From the NCBI GenBank assembly GCA_964587885.1, contig CAZPME010000009.1, positions 1-64,000 of the forward strand: a DNA stretch of 64,000 nt. The letters run 5' to 3'. Positions 27,704-36,693 of this stretch are shown here, piece after piece. Numbering within the stretch: the stretch's first letter is position 1; each line of letters starts with the position of its first letter. The notes beneath the pieces are model-generated. The model was not told the origin of the DNA and made no database searches. It worked only from the letters and a program-made list of their open reading frames with translations. The translations under genes and the position numbers were made by a program. Source of the DNA: UBA60 sp964587885 (lineage in GTDB: Archaea; Thermoplasmatota; Poseidoniia; Poseidoniales; Poseidoniaceae).

Positions 27704-29440
27704 ATGTGGTCGAAGGTTCTCAAGACCTTGGTCATCGTTACATATTCACTAATGATATTGGGGCCGGTAGTCATCAGCATTGACCGTTTATGGTCGGTTA
27801 CTGGAATCCCTCCTTGGCGAGGAGTTGGATTGTTGTTTGAACTGGGAGTTGCAAAAGAAGCCCTAACTTACACATTGGCAGTTTCACTTGTTGGGGTATT
27901 ATTTACTCTTGGATTTGGCTTACCACTTGCAATAGTACTGTCTAGATATAACTGGAAGAGACTGACATTATTGAGGGCGGTCCTTGTTCTACCATTTGCA
28001 TGCCCGGCAATAGTCGCTGCTGTCGGATTTCTCGCCCTGTTAGATTCTGGTGGCCCACTCTATTATTTCGGAATTGACTTCTATCAACAAAGTGGAATTG
28101 TTGGGGATTTTTCAAATGCCCTAGGTTTTGACAATGCGGGTCAATTCATCGCTTTGGCATTAGCATTGAGTTGGTTCAATATTTCCCTAGTAATTCGTTT
28201 TGTCGAACCAACTCTTGCTAAAATGGCCCCGATTTGGGAAGAGCAGATGAAATTGTTGCCACAGGGCAACAATTTTTCCAAGCGTGTTCGCCACCTCTAT
28301 GCACCAATATTGACTCCAGGAATAATAGCCAGTGCTGGATTGACATTTGTTTTTTCATTCACCTCATTCGCTTTGGTTCGTTGGCTGGCACCTAGTGCGA
28401 ATACACTAGAGACATTGATGGCAGACAACGGCGGCTCTGCCGGAATTTACGGTTACCGCATCGCTTCTTCAGAACTTGTCCTGGCTAGTTCAATCACTCA
28501 ATTACTAATCCTAGGACTGGCCATGTGGTTGGTAAGCCATATGCAAGGTTTACACAATACAAGAGTGGCTGTAGTTGCTGAAAAGTTCCGGCGAAAAAGC
28601 ACCGCTGAAGCAGGTTGGGCGGCAAAAATCATTCTTTATTGTGGAATTGTTTTTGCTGTTGCCCCATTATTCCTAACTCTATATTCATCGTTACGAATAA
28701 GAGTTGTCGGTTCGTCTTCGGTAGAATCAACTTGGTCACTTGAGGGATGGAGAGTAGCATGGAATGGTGATCTTTCGTATGCAGGAATAGGCGAAGCATT
28801 AGGCAATTCTCTAATCTATGCATTAATCACGTTGGCAATAGCCTTGCCATTGGGATGGATGATGGCTGATGTCATACATTCCCTGGAGTTACGTGGTAAG
28901 AAAAAATTAGCCCGCCTCGTCGATGTAATCTCATTCCTTCCGCTAGTGGTTTCCGCGGTAATGGCCGGTTTAGGAATACTCCTTGGCATTATCAAGTGGT
29001 TTCCCGAATTATTTGGCTGGTATTTGTTACCTGTATGGGCGCACGTGATGATGGTTACACCATTTGTAGTTAGAGTAATGCTACCTGCAATTCGTTCATT
29101 AGATCAACACTATATTGAACAAGCAAAGGTGCTCGGATTATCACGGCTGTCACAATTTCACAAGGTAACTTTGCCTAGTCTCAAAGGTCCGGTGATTGTG
29201 GCTAGTGCTCTTTGTCTAGCCTTCTCCTTGGGAGAATTCGGTGCCACTTGGGTGTTAGCACGAACTGGCGATTGGACTACCTTATCGATTCTAGTTGATG
29301 ATTTGCTGGGGCGGCCAAATTATTTTCCCGCTACCAGACCTGCTGCGATGGCGAGTGCGACAATTCTCATGCTAACGACATTGGCCCTGTTTATTATTTC
29401 AGAGAAATTCCGTGGCGGAGAAGAAAGTGGAGGTTTTTGA
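27704..29440 (+). CDS. thiP: Thiamine ABC transporter permease, fused double unit
   Basis: A permease of about 578 residues consisting of two tandem BPD_transp_1 units, as in ThiP, with about 12 membrane helices. Two EAA-type coupling loops are visible: EEQMKLLPQGNNF in the first half and EQAKVLGLSRLSQF in the second. The start at ATG 27704 is decided by an AGGTGA ribosome binding site just upstream that overlaps the thiB stop; an earlier in-frame start at 27674 would overlap thiB by 22 bases. It passes the vitamin across the membrane using the ATPase encoded next. Confidence 0.9.
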   Translation: MWSKVLKTLVIVTYSLMILGPVVISIDRLWSVTGIPPWRGVGLLFELGVAKEALTYTLAVSLVGVLFTLGFGLPLAIVLSRYNWKRLTLLRAVLVLPFACPAIVAAVGFLALLDSGGPLYYFGIDFYQQSGIVGDFSNALGFDNAGQFIALALALSWFNISLVIRFVEPTLAKMAPIWEEQMKLLPQGNNFSKRVRHLYAPILTPGIIASAGLTFVFSFTSFALVRWLAPSANTLETLMADNGGSAGIYGYRIASSELVLASSITQLLILGLAMWLVSHMQGLHNTRVAVVAEKFRRKSTAEAGWAAKIILYCGIVFAVAPLFLTLYSSLRIRVVGSSSVESTWSLEGWRVAWNGDLSYAGIGEALGNSLIYALITLAIALPLGWMMADVIHSLELRGKKKLARLVDVISFLPLVVSAVMAGLGILLGIIKWFPELFGWYLLPVWAHVMMVTPFVVRVMLPAIRSLDQHYIEQAKVLGLSRLSQFHKVTLPSLKGPVIVASALCLAFSLGEFGATWVLARTGDWTTLSILVDDLLGRPNYFPATRPAAMASATILMLTTLALFIISEKFRGGEESGGF

Positions 29441-30075
29441 TGAGTTTAGAAGTGCGAAATATCAGCAAATCATTTGGTGAAGGTGCTGTTCTTTCGGATA
29501 TTAATCTCAATGTTGAGGATGGAGAAATACTAGCCATTCTCGGACCTTCTGGCAGTGGTAAATCTACCCTGTTGCGCATAATCTGCGGGCTCGAAAAGCC
29601 CGATGTGGGAACAGTTATTCTAGGTAGTGATGATGTAACGGAATGCAAATGTGAGGAGCGTGAGATTGGGATGATTTTTCAAACACCGATTCTCTATCCA
29701 TACTTCAATGTTGCAAGGAATCTCGCGCTAGGTATCGCTGAAAAATTGTCGCCGCAACAGCGAGAAGCAGAGATTGAAGCGGTGTTGGAATTGGTTGACC
29801 TTGCAGGCTTTTCTTGCCGCAATGTCGACGAATTAAGTGGCGGTGAAGCGCAACGTGTGGCTTTAGCTAGAGCGCTTCTAACCAAACCACGGGCATTGCT
29901 GATGGATGAGCCATTTTCAGCCCTTGACAAAGAATTGCGGGAATCATTGGCCTTGACGACAAGAAAAATTTTACTCGACCTAAAGATTCCAATTATCCAC
30001 GTAACCCACGACCAAAGCGAGGCCGAACGGATTTCTGACCGCGTGGTCAATCTTGACGACTTAAATTCCACTTGA
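29440..30075 (+). CDS. thiQ: Thiamine ABC transporter ATPase
   Basis: A compact ABC ATPase of about 211 residues, the size of ThiQ. Visible are Walker A GPSGSGKST, a Q-loop IFQTPILYP, signature LSGGEAQRVALARAL, Walker B ALLMDEPFSALD and the switch histidine in IIHVTHDQSEA. The ATG overlaps the thiP stop by one base (TGATG), and no extra C-terminal regulatory domain is present. It energises thiP. Confidence 0.92.
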   Translation: MSLEVRNISKSFGEGAVLSDINLNVEDGEILAILGPSGSGKSTLLRIICGLEKPDVGTVILGSDDVTECKCEEREIGMIFQTPILYPYFNVARNLALGIAEKLSPQQREAEIEAVLELVDLAGFSCRNVDELSGGEAQRVALARALLTKPRALLMDEPFSALDKELRESLALTTRKILLDLKIPIIHVTHDQSEAERISDRVVNLDDLNST

Positions 30076-30148
30076 CGCCTAATTGGCTAAATTTTGATTT
30101 CAGTCTTATTTCAGGTGATTTCGGCGGGAAAGTCATGAACCAAGAACA

Positions 30149-30925
30149 ATGTGTATGGCCATGGGCGAGTTGCCTAGACTGCTGCGGCCGTGGAAGATAT
30201 GGTCGCCGTTTTGGCACCGCAGAATGGGATTTTCTGAGCGCCTACTGCCCTTAACCTGTGTTGGATTGGTAATCGTCCTACTCGGATTGCCTTACCTAAT
30301 AATTAATCAAACGATGAACTACATTGGCTGGTCTGCATTTGACCCTGCAACGGCACTTGATAACCAGATTCCATTCATCGCATGGACCATCATCCCTTAT
30401 TCCTCGCTTTACATCTACTATCCACTTGGGGCAATCATGGCTCCGAGAAATGATTTAGGACGACGCAAAATGATCGCCCTATATCAGACAATTTTTTTAG
30501 TCAGTTGGATTATTTTCGTGGTGTTTATTTTTCTGCCGAGTGAAATTCACATCCGCTCACAAATACCTCTCGAAGTAAGGGACGGTGGTGGAATGTGGGG
30601 GTGGGCATACGGTAATTCACTACACATTACTGACAAGCCTTGGAACGCTTGGCCATCATTACACATCGTACAAAGCTTACTCATCGTCTTGACGATAGAA
30701 CATTGGTGGTCTGAAAACCCGCAATCGCGAAAAAAAACTACTGCAAGGATAGCCATGTGGTTGGCCTGGGTGATGTTAGCAATATCCATCTTAACAACCA
30801 AACAACATTTCGTTTGGGATTTGTTTTCAGGAATCATCGTAGCCCTTTCATCTTGGCACTGGATGCTTAAACCAACTCTAAAATGGTGCGAGAGCGATGC
30901 TGCAATAGCTCACTTTCCCAACTAG
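30149..30925 (+). CDS. PAP2-superfamily membrane phosphatase/phosphotransferase
   Basis: A 258-residue membrane protein with about six helices. The PAP2 motifs are visible as NAWPSLH (catalytic-type His172) and TTKQHFVWD (His220 and Asp224, four apart). The layout resembles the inositolphosphotransferase/sphingomyelin synthase-like branch more than soluble acid phosphatases. It probably acts on a lipid phosphate or transfers a phospho-headgroup; the substrate is unknown. It follows thiQ by 73 bases on the same strand, and an unrelated role is as likely as one in thiamine dephosphorylation. Start alternatives are the ATGs at 30155 and 30161. Confidence 0.8.
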   Translation: MCMAMGELPRLLRPWKIWSPFWHRRMGFSERLLPLTCVGLVIVLLGLPYLIINQTMNYIGWSAFDPATALDNQIPFIAWTIIPYSSLYIYYPLGAIMAPRNDLGRRKMIALYQTIFLVSWIIFVVFIFLPSEIHIRSQIPLEVRDGGGMWGWAYGNSLHITDKPWNAWPSLHIVQSLLIVLTIEHWWSENPQSRKKTTARIAMWLAWVMLAISILTTKQHFVWDLFSGIIVALSSWHWMLKPTLKWCESDAAIAHFPN

Positions 30926-30932
30926 TCTTCGA

Positions 30933-32366
30933 CTAGAATAATTGTGGCTGAGTGATGAATATCGTCAAGCCAATACCAGCAAACATCATCATCCATGACC
31001 CGACCATTTTAATCATCGCCGTGGCTTGTTTGAGGAAATTGACCATCATCTGACTTCCCATACTAACCATCATCGTAACTATCATCATCAAAAGCAGTAA
31101 ACCAATCATCAAGGCGCCTAATCCTGTGAATACGGCATCACCTCCCAAAGTCGAGAGATAGATAATGAATGGTAAAACCGCAGCCGCGGTACAATCGATA
31201 CTCGCTGCGGCATAACCAATACCGTATAGATACATATTTCGACGAGGCGTGAATACCTCGTCTTGCTCGGTCGTTGACCATTTTTGGATTAATTTATCCA
31301 CCCACCCCATTAGATGCGCAGTGCCACCAGTCAGCATAAAGAAGCCTAGAATAATAAGTAATACCGCCACTCCCAAGGCAATATAGTAAATCAATCCTGA
31401 ACGGGCAAAGGCTTCACCCATCGCTACTGCAATCAATCCAATGAAAAGGAAAAATGTCCACATCCCCAAACCCGAAAGTAGGCCAATTACGATGGGTCTT
31501 GGCATCTTTCCTTTGAGTTGACCCGAATCAATCATTTCCTTTTCACGCATTCCTAATGAAAGGTAATATGAGATGAATCCGGGTAAAACAGGGAATGCGC
31601 AAGGGGAAAAATAAACCAAGATTGAAAGCATCATGCCGAGGAAAAACACCCCCAAAAAGTTGGTCTCTATTTCCCGTAATCCGACACGGTTTTCTTCAGC
31701 CTCACCATCGATTGCAGCCTCAACAGAATCGTTAAACTGATTCCAACTCGTAACTCCATCGGTGAGTGTTCCCACAATATATCCCTCGTGGTCGAGAACA
31801 TAAGCGATGGGAATTGCGACGACATTGTATGCGGTACGGATGTCGATACGTTCATCAGTAGTATTGTTGGATATCGCAGCGGTCACACTCCCCATGCCTG
31901 TAGGGTAATAGGGAACGTGATATTTTGAATCTGAAGTATTCAGGTAAGTCATGTCTTCTTCATACCAAGACCCAATGGCAATGGCAAATACCTCATACCC
32001 TCCTTCACGCTCCTGCCACGCACCCATGCTATTCTCAATCTTTGATTGTACGACGTGACAACCACTGCAATCATGAGCCATGAAGTCGAGAATGATCACC
32101 TTGCCGCGGTGCTCTGAAAGTTTGAACCATCCGGTCTCATTGACCAAGGGCCCTTCGACATCAGTTCGATTGACTGTTTCAATTTCAAAATCGGGAGCCA
32201 GGCGCACATCTCCACCTGTACTCAACATGTTAGAAGTTAGGCCAAATATCGACAAACCGGCATAGGCGATCACCGAGAACATCATGATGCTGACAGCAAA
32301 GGCCTTCCACGTAGTCTTCTCTTTAAAGACAGAAAAATCCATGCCCATAAAGTTTCCATCCGCCAT
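30933..32366 (-). CDS. TlpA-like thioredoxin fused to CcdA/DsbD membrane domain
   Basis: A 477-residue thiol-redox fusion. After an N-terminal membrane helix (about 20-44) comes an extracytoplasmic redoxin/TlpA domain (55-215) with active site CSGC (C100, C103). It is followed by six or more helices of the CcdA/DsbD transmembrane electron carrier with the paired cysteines C256 (FSPCAFPVLP) and C392 (ASIDCTAA). CcdA domains pass reducing power from cytoplasmic thioredoxin outward, so the fused redoxin is the likely acceptor. The fusion order (redoxin first, CcdA second) differs from DsbD, where the soluble gamma domain follows the membrane part. Confidence 0.9.
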   Translation of the reverse strand: MADGNFMGMDFSVFKEKTTWKAFAVSIMMFSVIAYAGLSIFGLTSNMLSTGGDVRLAPDFEIETVNRTDVEGPLVNETGWFKLSEHRGKVIILDFMAHDCSGCHVVQSKIENSMGAWQEREGGYEVFAIAIGSWYEEDMTYLNTSDSKYHVPYYPTGMGSVTAAISNNTTDERIDIRTAYNVVAIPIAYVLDHEGYIVGTLTDGVTSWNQFNDSVEAAIDGEAEENRVGLREIETNFLGVFFLGMMLSILVYFSPCAFPVLPGFISYYLSLGMREKEMIDSGQLKGKMPRPIVIGLLSGLGMWTFFLFIGLIAVAMGEAFARSGLIYYIALGVAVLLIILGFFMLTGGTAHLMGWVDKLIQKWSTTEQDEVFTPRRNMYLYGIGYAAASIDCTAAAVLPFIIYLSTLGGDAVFTGLGALMIGLLLLMMIVTMMVSMGSQMMVNFLKQATAMIKMVGSWMMMFAGIGLTIFITQPQLF

Positions 32367-32412
32367 CCTATCACCATCTTCGAAACGCGCACAGGTATTG
32401 AAATTGACTCCA

Positions 32413-33549
32413 TTAAGGGCGATATTGGTTCAGCCAAGTTAGACTTACCTCAAGCCTTTCGTGAGTAGGGTGGGCTTCGACCACTGCAAAAGGAGTTGCT
32501 AATTTTTCAGCCAATTCTTCAGCGATAATAATGGGCATCTCAATTCGAGCACTACTCTCATCCCAGCGTAACCAAGATGAATCAATATTGAGTACTTCAA
32601 CCAATTCTTGCAGATCATCTTGTCCATGCTCTTGTGGACAATACATTGCTCCAAACATCAAGGTATCATCCTCGCTCATAACTTCATATGGGCGCAGTGT
32701 TGCTTCGCCTCGACGGCGAAAACGTGCCCGCAACTGTCCAGCATCCTTGTATGATGAGGTGCAAAATTTCAAATGATATCCATATGGTTGGCGCAATTCA
32801 CCATCTTTTGGATCAGGTTCATTATTTGCAGCGGCGGAAATGCGTTGTTTCATCTCCAAAGCCAATTCAGCACTTCCAGCAGCACCGGCAGTAATCTCTG
32901 TGGAAAGATTGAATCCACGCAATTCCATATTTTGCTGATTTCCAGTAGTAATTTCTAACTCATTAAGATTGAGGAAGGTGATTGGTGCAGTGCGTAATTC
33001 TTCGAGTAATTGCCATAATTGCTCGCTCTGGTCGGGCTCTACTGGCAATTCCACTCCGACCGAAATTCCTGCACTTGCACAGGCTTGCATTGTCGGCAAA
33101 TATCGACTTAACTTTAGGTCAAGTAAGTGAAAGCGTATTTCATCTAGACCGGCTGCAGAAAGACTCTGAGCATGAGCACTATCAAACGGCAGGCTGGTAT
33201 ACATGTGAATGTGATGTTGAGGGCCAAATTCCTGTTTAAGGGCTTGACAGGCTGCTAATGTTCTTGGCAAATCCATCATCGGGTCGCCACCGGTAATTCC
33301 GGTGCCGGTTGCAGCCATCGCTTTGGCTTCTTCAATTACCTCTGATAATTCACTGCAGGGACGCTCATTGGCAAACATAATATCGATTTCTCGACGGTTC
33401 TCCGACAAGGGGCAATAATCACATTTCCAATGACATTTTCCGGTAACAAAAAGCACCAATTTGCTTCCTCTCTGACATTGTATGCAACCTTCGGCTTCAT
33501 CTCTCTCAGGCGCCATTACTGAACTTGCAAGAGGCAATGAAATACTCAT
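32413..33549 (-). CDS. Radical SAM protein, COG2108 type
   Basis: A 378-residue radical SAM enzyme. The 4Fe-4S cluster motif is C39-x3-C43-x2-C46 (TGKCHWKCDYCPL), followed by a GTGITGGDP SAM-binding segment. An extra N-terminal cysteine pair (GCIQCQRG, C22 and C25) precedes it, as in archaeal proteins annotated as related to pyruvate-formate lyase activating enzyme (COG2108). The reaction is unknown. The ATG overlaps the pdxT stop by four bases, so the two are probably translationally coupled. Confidence 0.85.
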   Translation of the reverse strand: MSISLPLASSVMAPERDEAEGCIQCQRGSKLVLFVTGKCHWKCDYCPLSENRREIDIMFANERPCSELSEVIEEAKAMAATGTGITGGDPMMDLPRTLAACQALKQEFGPQHHIHMYTSLPFDSAHAQSLSAAGLDEIRFHLLDLKLSRYLPTMQACASAGISVGVELPVEPDQSEQLWQLLEELRTAPITFLNLNELEITTGNQQNMELRGFNLSTEITAGAAGSAELALEMKQRISAAANNEPDPKDGELRQPYGYHLKFCTSSYKDAGQLRARFRRRGEATLRPYEVMSEDDTLMFGAMYCPQEHGQDDLQELVEVLNIDSSWLRWDESSARIEMPIIIAEELAEKLATPFAVVEAHPTHERLEVSLTWLNQYRP

Positions 33550-34241
33550 TGTACCTCACCTTGAAGATTATCCATAGCACATTCCAATAACCATCGATGA
33601 AATCGGCGGTCAAATGTTAGTTCGGGATGAAACGTTAGAGCAATGCGCCGTCCTTCTCTAACTCCGACCACTTCATCATCAAATTGAGCGATAATTTCGG
33701 CATTTCCAAGTGACTCAAAGCGCGGTGCACGAATGAACACTCCTGGGAATGATTTAGCATCACCTTGAGAGCCATTATTAAGTTTAAGCGGCAAATGCGA
33801 TTCATCGGTAATTACTCTAGTTCCGGAAATCGGGTAATCTACTGTAGAACCAATCTCTACCTGCAAAGGCGCTTGAAATGAATCGACTTGACGACCCCAT
33901 GAATTACGACTGAGTTGAGCACTTATTAGAGCAGTGTTTCCATTTGGGGGCTCGCACATCAATATCGCTCCAGCACAAGTTCCCATTACCGGCTTTTCGG
34001 GGTTATCCTTTATCCACTGAAATAATTCCACCAGTAATCCTTGATGTTTGCTGGCTATTCGCATGGTTGTAGATTCGCCACCAGGCAATACCAATCCGTC
34101 TAATTTCTCCGTGAGATCGGCGGGAGTTCGTAAGCATATCAACTCAGTTTCAACACCGAGTTCTTCGGCTGCAGCCATCAAGGCTTGGCCATGCTCATGG
34201 CGGGCGCCTTGCAGCATTGCTAAGCCGATGCGAATCGACAT
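33546..34241 (-). CDS. pdxT: Pyridoxal 5'-phosphate synthase glutaminase subunit
   Basis: A class I glutamine amidotransferase of about 231 residues. Motifs are LVLPGGESTTMR, the catalytic cysteine C89 in MGTCAGAIL and the His/Glu pair H205/E207 in TFHPELT. It feeds ammonia from glutamine to PdxS, which builds PLP from ribose 5-phosphate and glyceraldehyde 3-phosphate. PdxS is not in the window. The start at 34241 (MSIRIGLAMLQG) fits the family; an ATG at 34259 would add six residues. Confidence 0.95.
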   Translation of the reverse strand: MSIRIGLAMLQGARHEHGQALMAAAEELGVETELICLRTPADLTEKLDGLVLPGGESTTMRIASKHQGLLVELFQWIKDNPEKPVMGTCAGAILMCEPPNGNTALISAQLSRNSWGRQVDSFQAPLQVEIGSTVDYPISGTRVITDESHLPLKLNNGSQGDAKSFPGVFIRAPRFESLGNAEIIAQFDDEVVGVREGRRIALTFHPELTFDRRFHRWLLECAMDNLQGEVQ

Positions 34242-34342
34242 GGCAGTTCCACCAATCATTCCCCCTTCAATCCGCCGATTGGATTTATTACTCGCAAAAA
34301 TACGACGATTGTTTGATTTACCCCCCCCATCTCGATTACAAT

Positions 34343-35539
34343 ATGAGTGGGCATAATGTGCACGAGGGCGACTGTTTTCTAGTTCCGGGTCCAGTAAGAA
34401 TGTCCTCTGCTACTCTTACTGCGATGGCAACACCAACAATTACCGCACGCGGTCCAGAATATCGTCAAGTGATGGCAGAATTGAATAGCGGCCTACGTAC
34501 TGCCTTCAATTTAAGTCCAACTCGCGCGCAAAGCGGTAATCAATCCTGGCTAGGTGATGATGGATATCGAGTAATCGTGGTATCCGGTTCAGGTACGGCT
34601 GCGATGGAGATGGTTATCGCTAATCGATTATCACAAGCAGATAAAGTACTAGTACCAACCAATGGCAAATTTGGTGAGCGCGTTGCCGAGATTTGTTCTC
34701 GTTTTGCCAAATGCACTCATCTTGCTGGCGAATGGGGTAAGGCCTTTGATTTACATGAAATAGAGCAGTTATTGAGTGGAGGAAATTATTCTGCATTACT
34801 ATTTTGCCATAATGAAACCAGCACTGGAATAACCCAAGATGCACCCGCATTGGCTGAATTAGCCAAGAAATACAATACTGCACTTATTCTTGACGGCATT
34901 ACCAGTGTCGGAGGATTGCCGGTTTGTCCAGAAGAATGGGGGGTTGAAGCTGCAGTAGTGGGGGCGCAAAAGTGTACTGCAGGCCCAAGTGGAATTGCCG
35001 CAATTGCCATATCCCAATCATTCATTGACAACTGCGAAGAAGTGCGTAATTCCGGGCACGCAAATCCAGTATACTATCTCGACCTTCATGCCGCTCTCAA
35101 AAAGGGAGATGATGACCAAACCCCTTGGACGCCTGCCATCAACCTCGCACTGGGATGGTCTGCTGCACTCAAGGAATTGCAAGCCGAAACTTTGACTGCG
35201 CGCTGGGAAAGATGCGCGAAAATGGCAAGAGGTGTTCGTGCCCTATTCAGTGATATGGGATTCAAACTCTTCGCTGACGCAGGACAACGCTCAGACACAG
35301 TTACCGCTATTCTCTATCCTGAGGGATTTGATGATTCATGGCGCAGTCGCTTGCAGAGTGAGTATCAAACATTCTGCATCGGCGCTCAAGACCATATGAA
35401 AGGAAAGATGTTTAGAATCGGTTCAATGGGGTTCACTACAATTGCCGAGATGGCCGAAGGTTGCAAACGAATGATTGCCTGCTTCAATGCCATGGGAATG
35501 GCAATTGAGGACATTAATGTTGATACATATTTTGAGTGA
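34343..35539 (+). CDS. Class V aminotransferase (alanine-glyoxylate/serine-pyruvate family)
   Basis: A PLP enzyme of about 398 residues. It begins with LVPGPVRMS, has the SGSGTAAMEM phosphate-binding loop and the internal-aldimine lysine in GAQKCTAGPSG, and belongs to the alanine-glyoxylate/serine-pyruvate/phosphoserine-like aminotransferases (COG0075). Amino donor and acceptor are not determined. The reading frame extends 42 codons upstream into the divergent pdxT start, but that part contains a run of eight C and no family similarity, so ATG at 34343 is chosen. It overlaps or abuts nadM at its 3' end. Confidence 0.9.
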   Translation: MSGHNVHEGDCFLVPGPVRMSSATLTAMATPTITARGPEYRQVMAELNSGLRTAFNLSPTRAQSGNQSWLGDDGYRVIVVSGSGTAAMEMVIANRLSQADKVLVPTNGKFGERVAEICSRFAKCTHLAGEWGKAFDLHEIEQLLSGGNYSALLFCHNETSTGITQDAPALAELAKKYNTALILDGITSVGGLPVCPEEWGVEAAVVGAQKCTAGPSGIAAIAISQSFIDNCEEVRNSGHANPVYYLDLHAALKKGDDDQTPWTPAINLALGWSAALKELQAETLTARWERCAKMARGVRALFSDMGFKLFADAGQRSDTVTAILYPEGFDDSWRSRLQSEYQTFCIGAQDHMKGKMFRIGSMGFTTIAEMAEGCKRMIACFNAMGMAIEDINVDTYFE

Positions 35540-35544
35540 GAGGA

Positions 35545-36093
35545 ATGGCGCGAATAATCGTTCTTGGTCGTTTCCAACCATTTCATAGTGGTCATGCATT
35601 TTTGCTAAGTCAAGCAAGAAAATTGGGAGGTGAACTGGTGGTAGCCATCGGTTCTTCCGAGGCCGATGAAAGTATGGAAAATCCATGGTCTGCCGAAGAG
35701 CGAGTGGAAATGATACAAGCGTGGGCTCAATCGACAGATTGTCAAGTCACAACCGTTTGCATTCCCGACATTCACGATCCCCCCCATTGGGTTGGCCATG
35801 CCACAGAATTTCACGGTCATGGAGTTCTAGCAACTTCCGACGATACTACCGCCGAATTATATCGCGATGCGGGATGGGAAGTGGCTGAAATCTTGATGAA
35901 TGAGCGCCAACAATTCGTTGGATGGCGAGTTCGCCAGACGTTAACAATGCTATCAACAATTGGCGATGATGATGCCTTTACTGCAGTAATGTCTGAATCG
36001 CTACCCCAGTCAACGATTGAATGGTTTTTGGCCGACGAATATAGATTATTTCGCTTATCAGAACTCGGCCCCGATATCGATGCAATTGGATGA
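35545..36093 (+). CDS. nadM: Nicotinamide-nucleotide adenylyltransferase
   Basis: A nucleotidyltransferase of about 182 residues with the N-terminal motif GRFQPFHSGH and the C-terminal SESLPQSTI region of archaeal NadM. It adenylates NMN to NAD. ATG at 35545 matches the usual short distance to the GRFQPFH motif; a GTG at 35536 overlapping the aminotransferase stop (GTGA) is the alternative and would suggest translational coupling. Confidence 0.93.
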   Translation: MARIIVLGRFQPFHSGHAFLLSQARKLGGELVVAIGSSEADESMENPWSAEERVEMIQAWAQSTDCQVTTVCIPDIHDPPHWVGHATEFHGHGVLATSDDTTAELYRDAGWEVAEILMNERQQFVGWRVRQTLTMLSTIGDDDAFTAVMSESLPQSTIEWFLADEYRLFRLSELGPDIDAIG

Positions 36094-36693
36094 TTATTCT
36101 TCGGAATCACTCATCGGAGATGCGGCGACAACAACACGGGCTGCTTTGACAATGCGCTCCTTGAATCGATAGCCCGGTTCCAAAACAGAAACTATGCTCT
36201 TTGCAGATATTTCATCAGTGGCTGGAATTGTGGCAATGGCTTCGTGCAAGTTTGGGTCGAAGAGGGCATCGGTGGAAATTTGGCTTACCCCCGCCGCAGT
36301 TAATTCTTGCCAAAGTCTGCTGCGAATAAGACGCAATCCCTCCGCTACTGAACTGTCGTCATCATCACCTACTGTGGCTAATGCGCGGTCTGTATCGTCT
36401 AATACCGCTAACATTCGTCGCGCTAAACCCATGCTAGCATATTGTACTGCATCGGCCTTTTCAACCAACATTCGCTTTCGAACATTTTGTATTTCAGCAT
36501 CACGATATGAAATTTCTTTCTCGGCAGAAATGGCCTTCTCTTCAGCAATCGCCAATAACTCCTCAAGAGTCGGTTCAGTCTTGTCTTCAACATCGACTTC
36601 AACTTCATCTTCAGCCCCTTGCTCGGCACCGGATTCTTCTTCGTCTCCCTCAGTCATCGCTGTGGCGACCTGCAACCCTTCTTTGAACTTCAC
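36094..36693 (-). CDS. grpE: GrpE nucleotide exchange factor
   Basis: A 199-residue co-chaperone that exchanges ADP on DnaK. A very acidic N-terminus (about 15-45) precedes a long helix (45-105) and the C-terminal beta domain with DPNLHEAIATIP and VLEPGYRFKERIVKAARVVV, the family hallmark. Archaea that have the Hsp70 system acquired it from bacteria; dnaK and dnaJ are not in the window. The GTG start overlaps the upstream stop by four bases (GTGA); an ATG at 36657 is an alternative that removes 12 residues. Confidence 0.93.
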   Translation of the reverse strand: MKFKEGLQVATAMTEGDEEESGAEQGAEDEVEVDVEDKTEPTLEELLAIAEEKAISAEKEISYRDAEIQNVRKRMLVEKADAVQYASMGLARRMLAVLDDTDRALATVGDDDDSSVAEGLRLIRSRLWQELTAAGVSQISTDALFDPNLHEAIATIPATDEISAKSIVSVLEPGYRFKERIVKAARVVVAASPMSDSEE

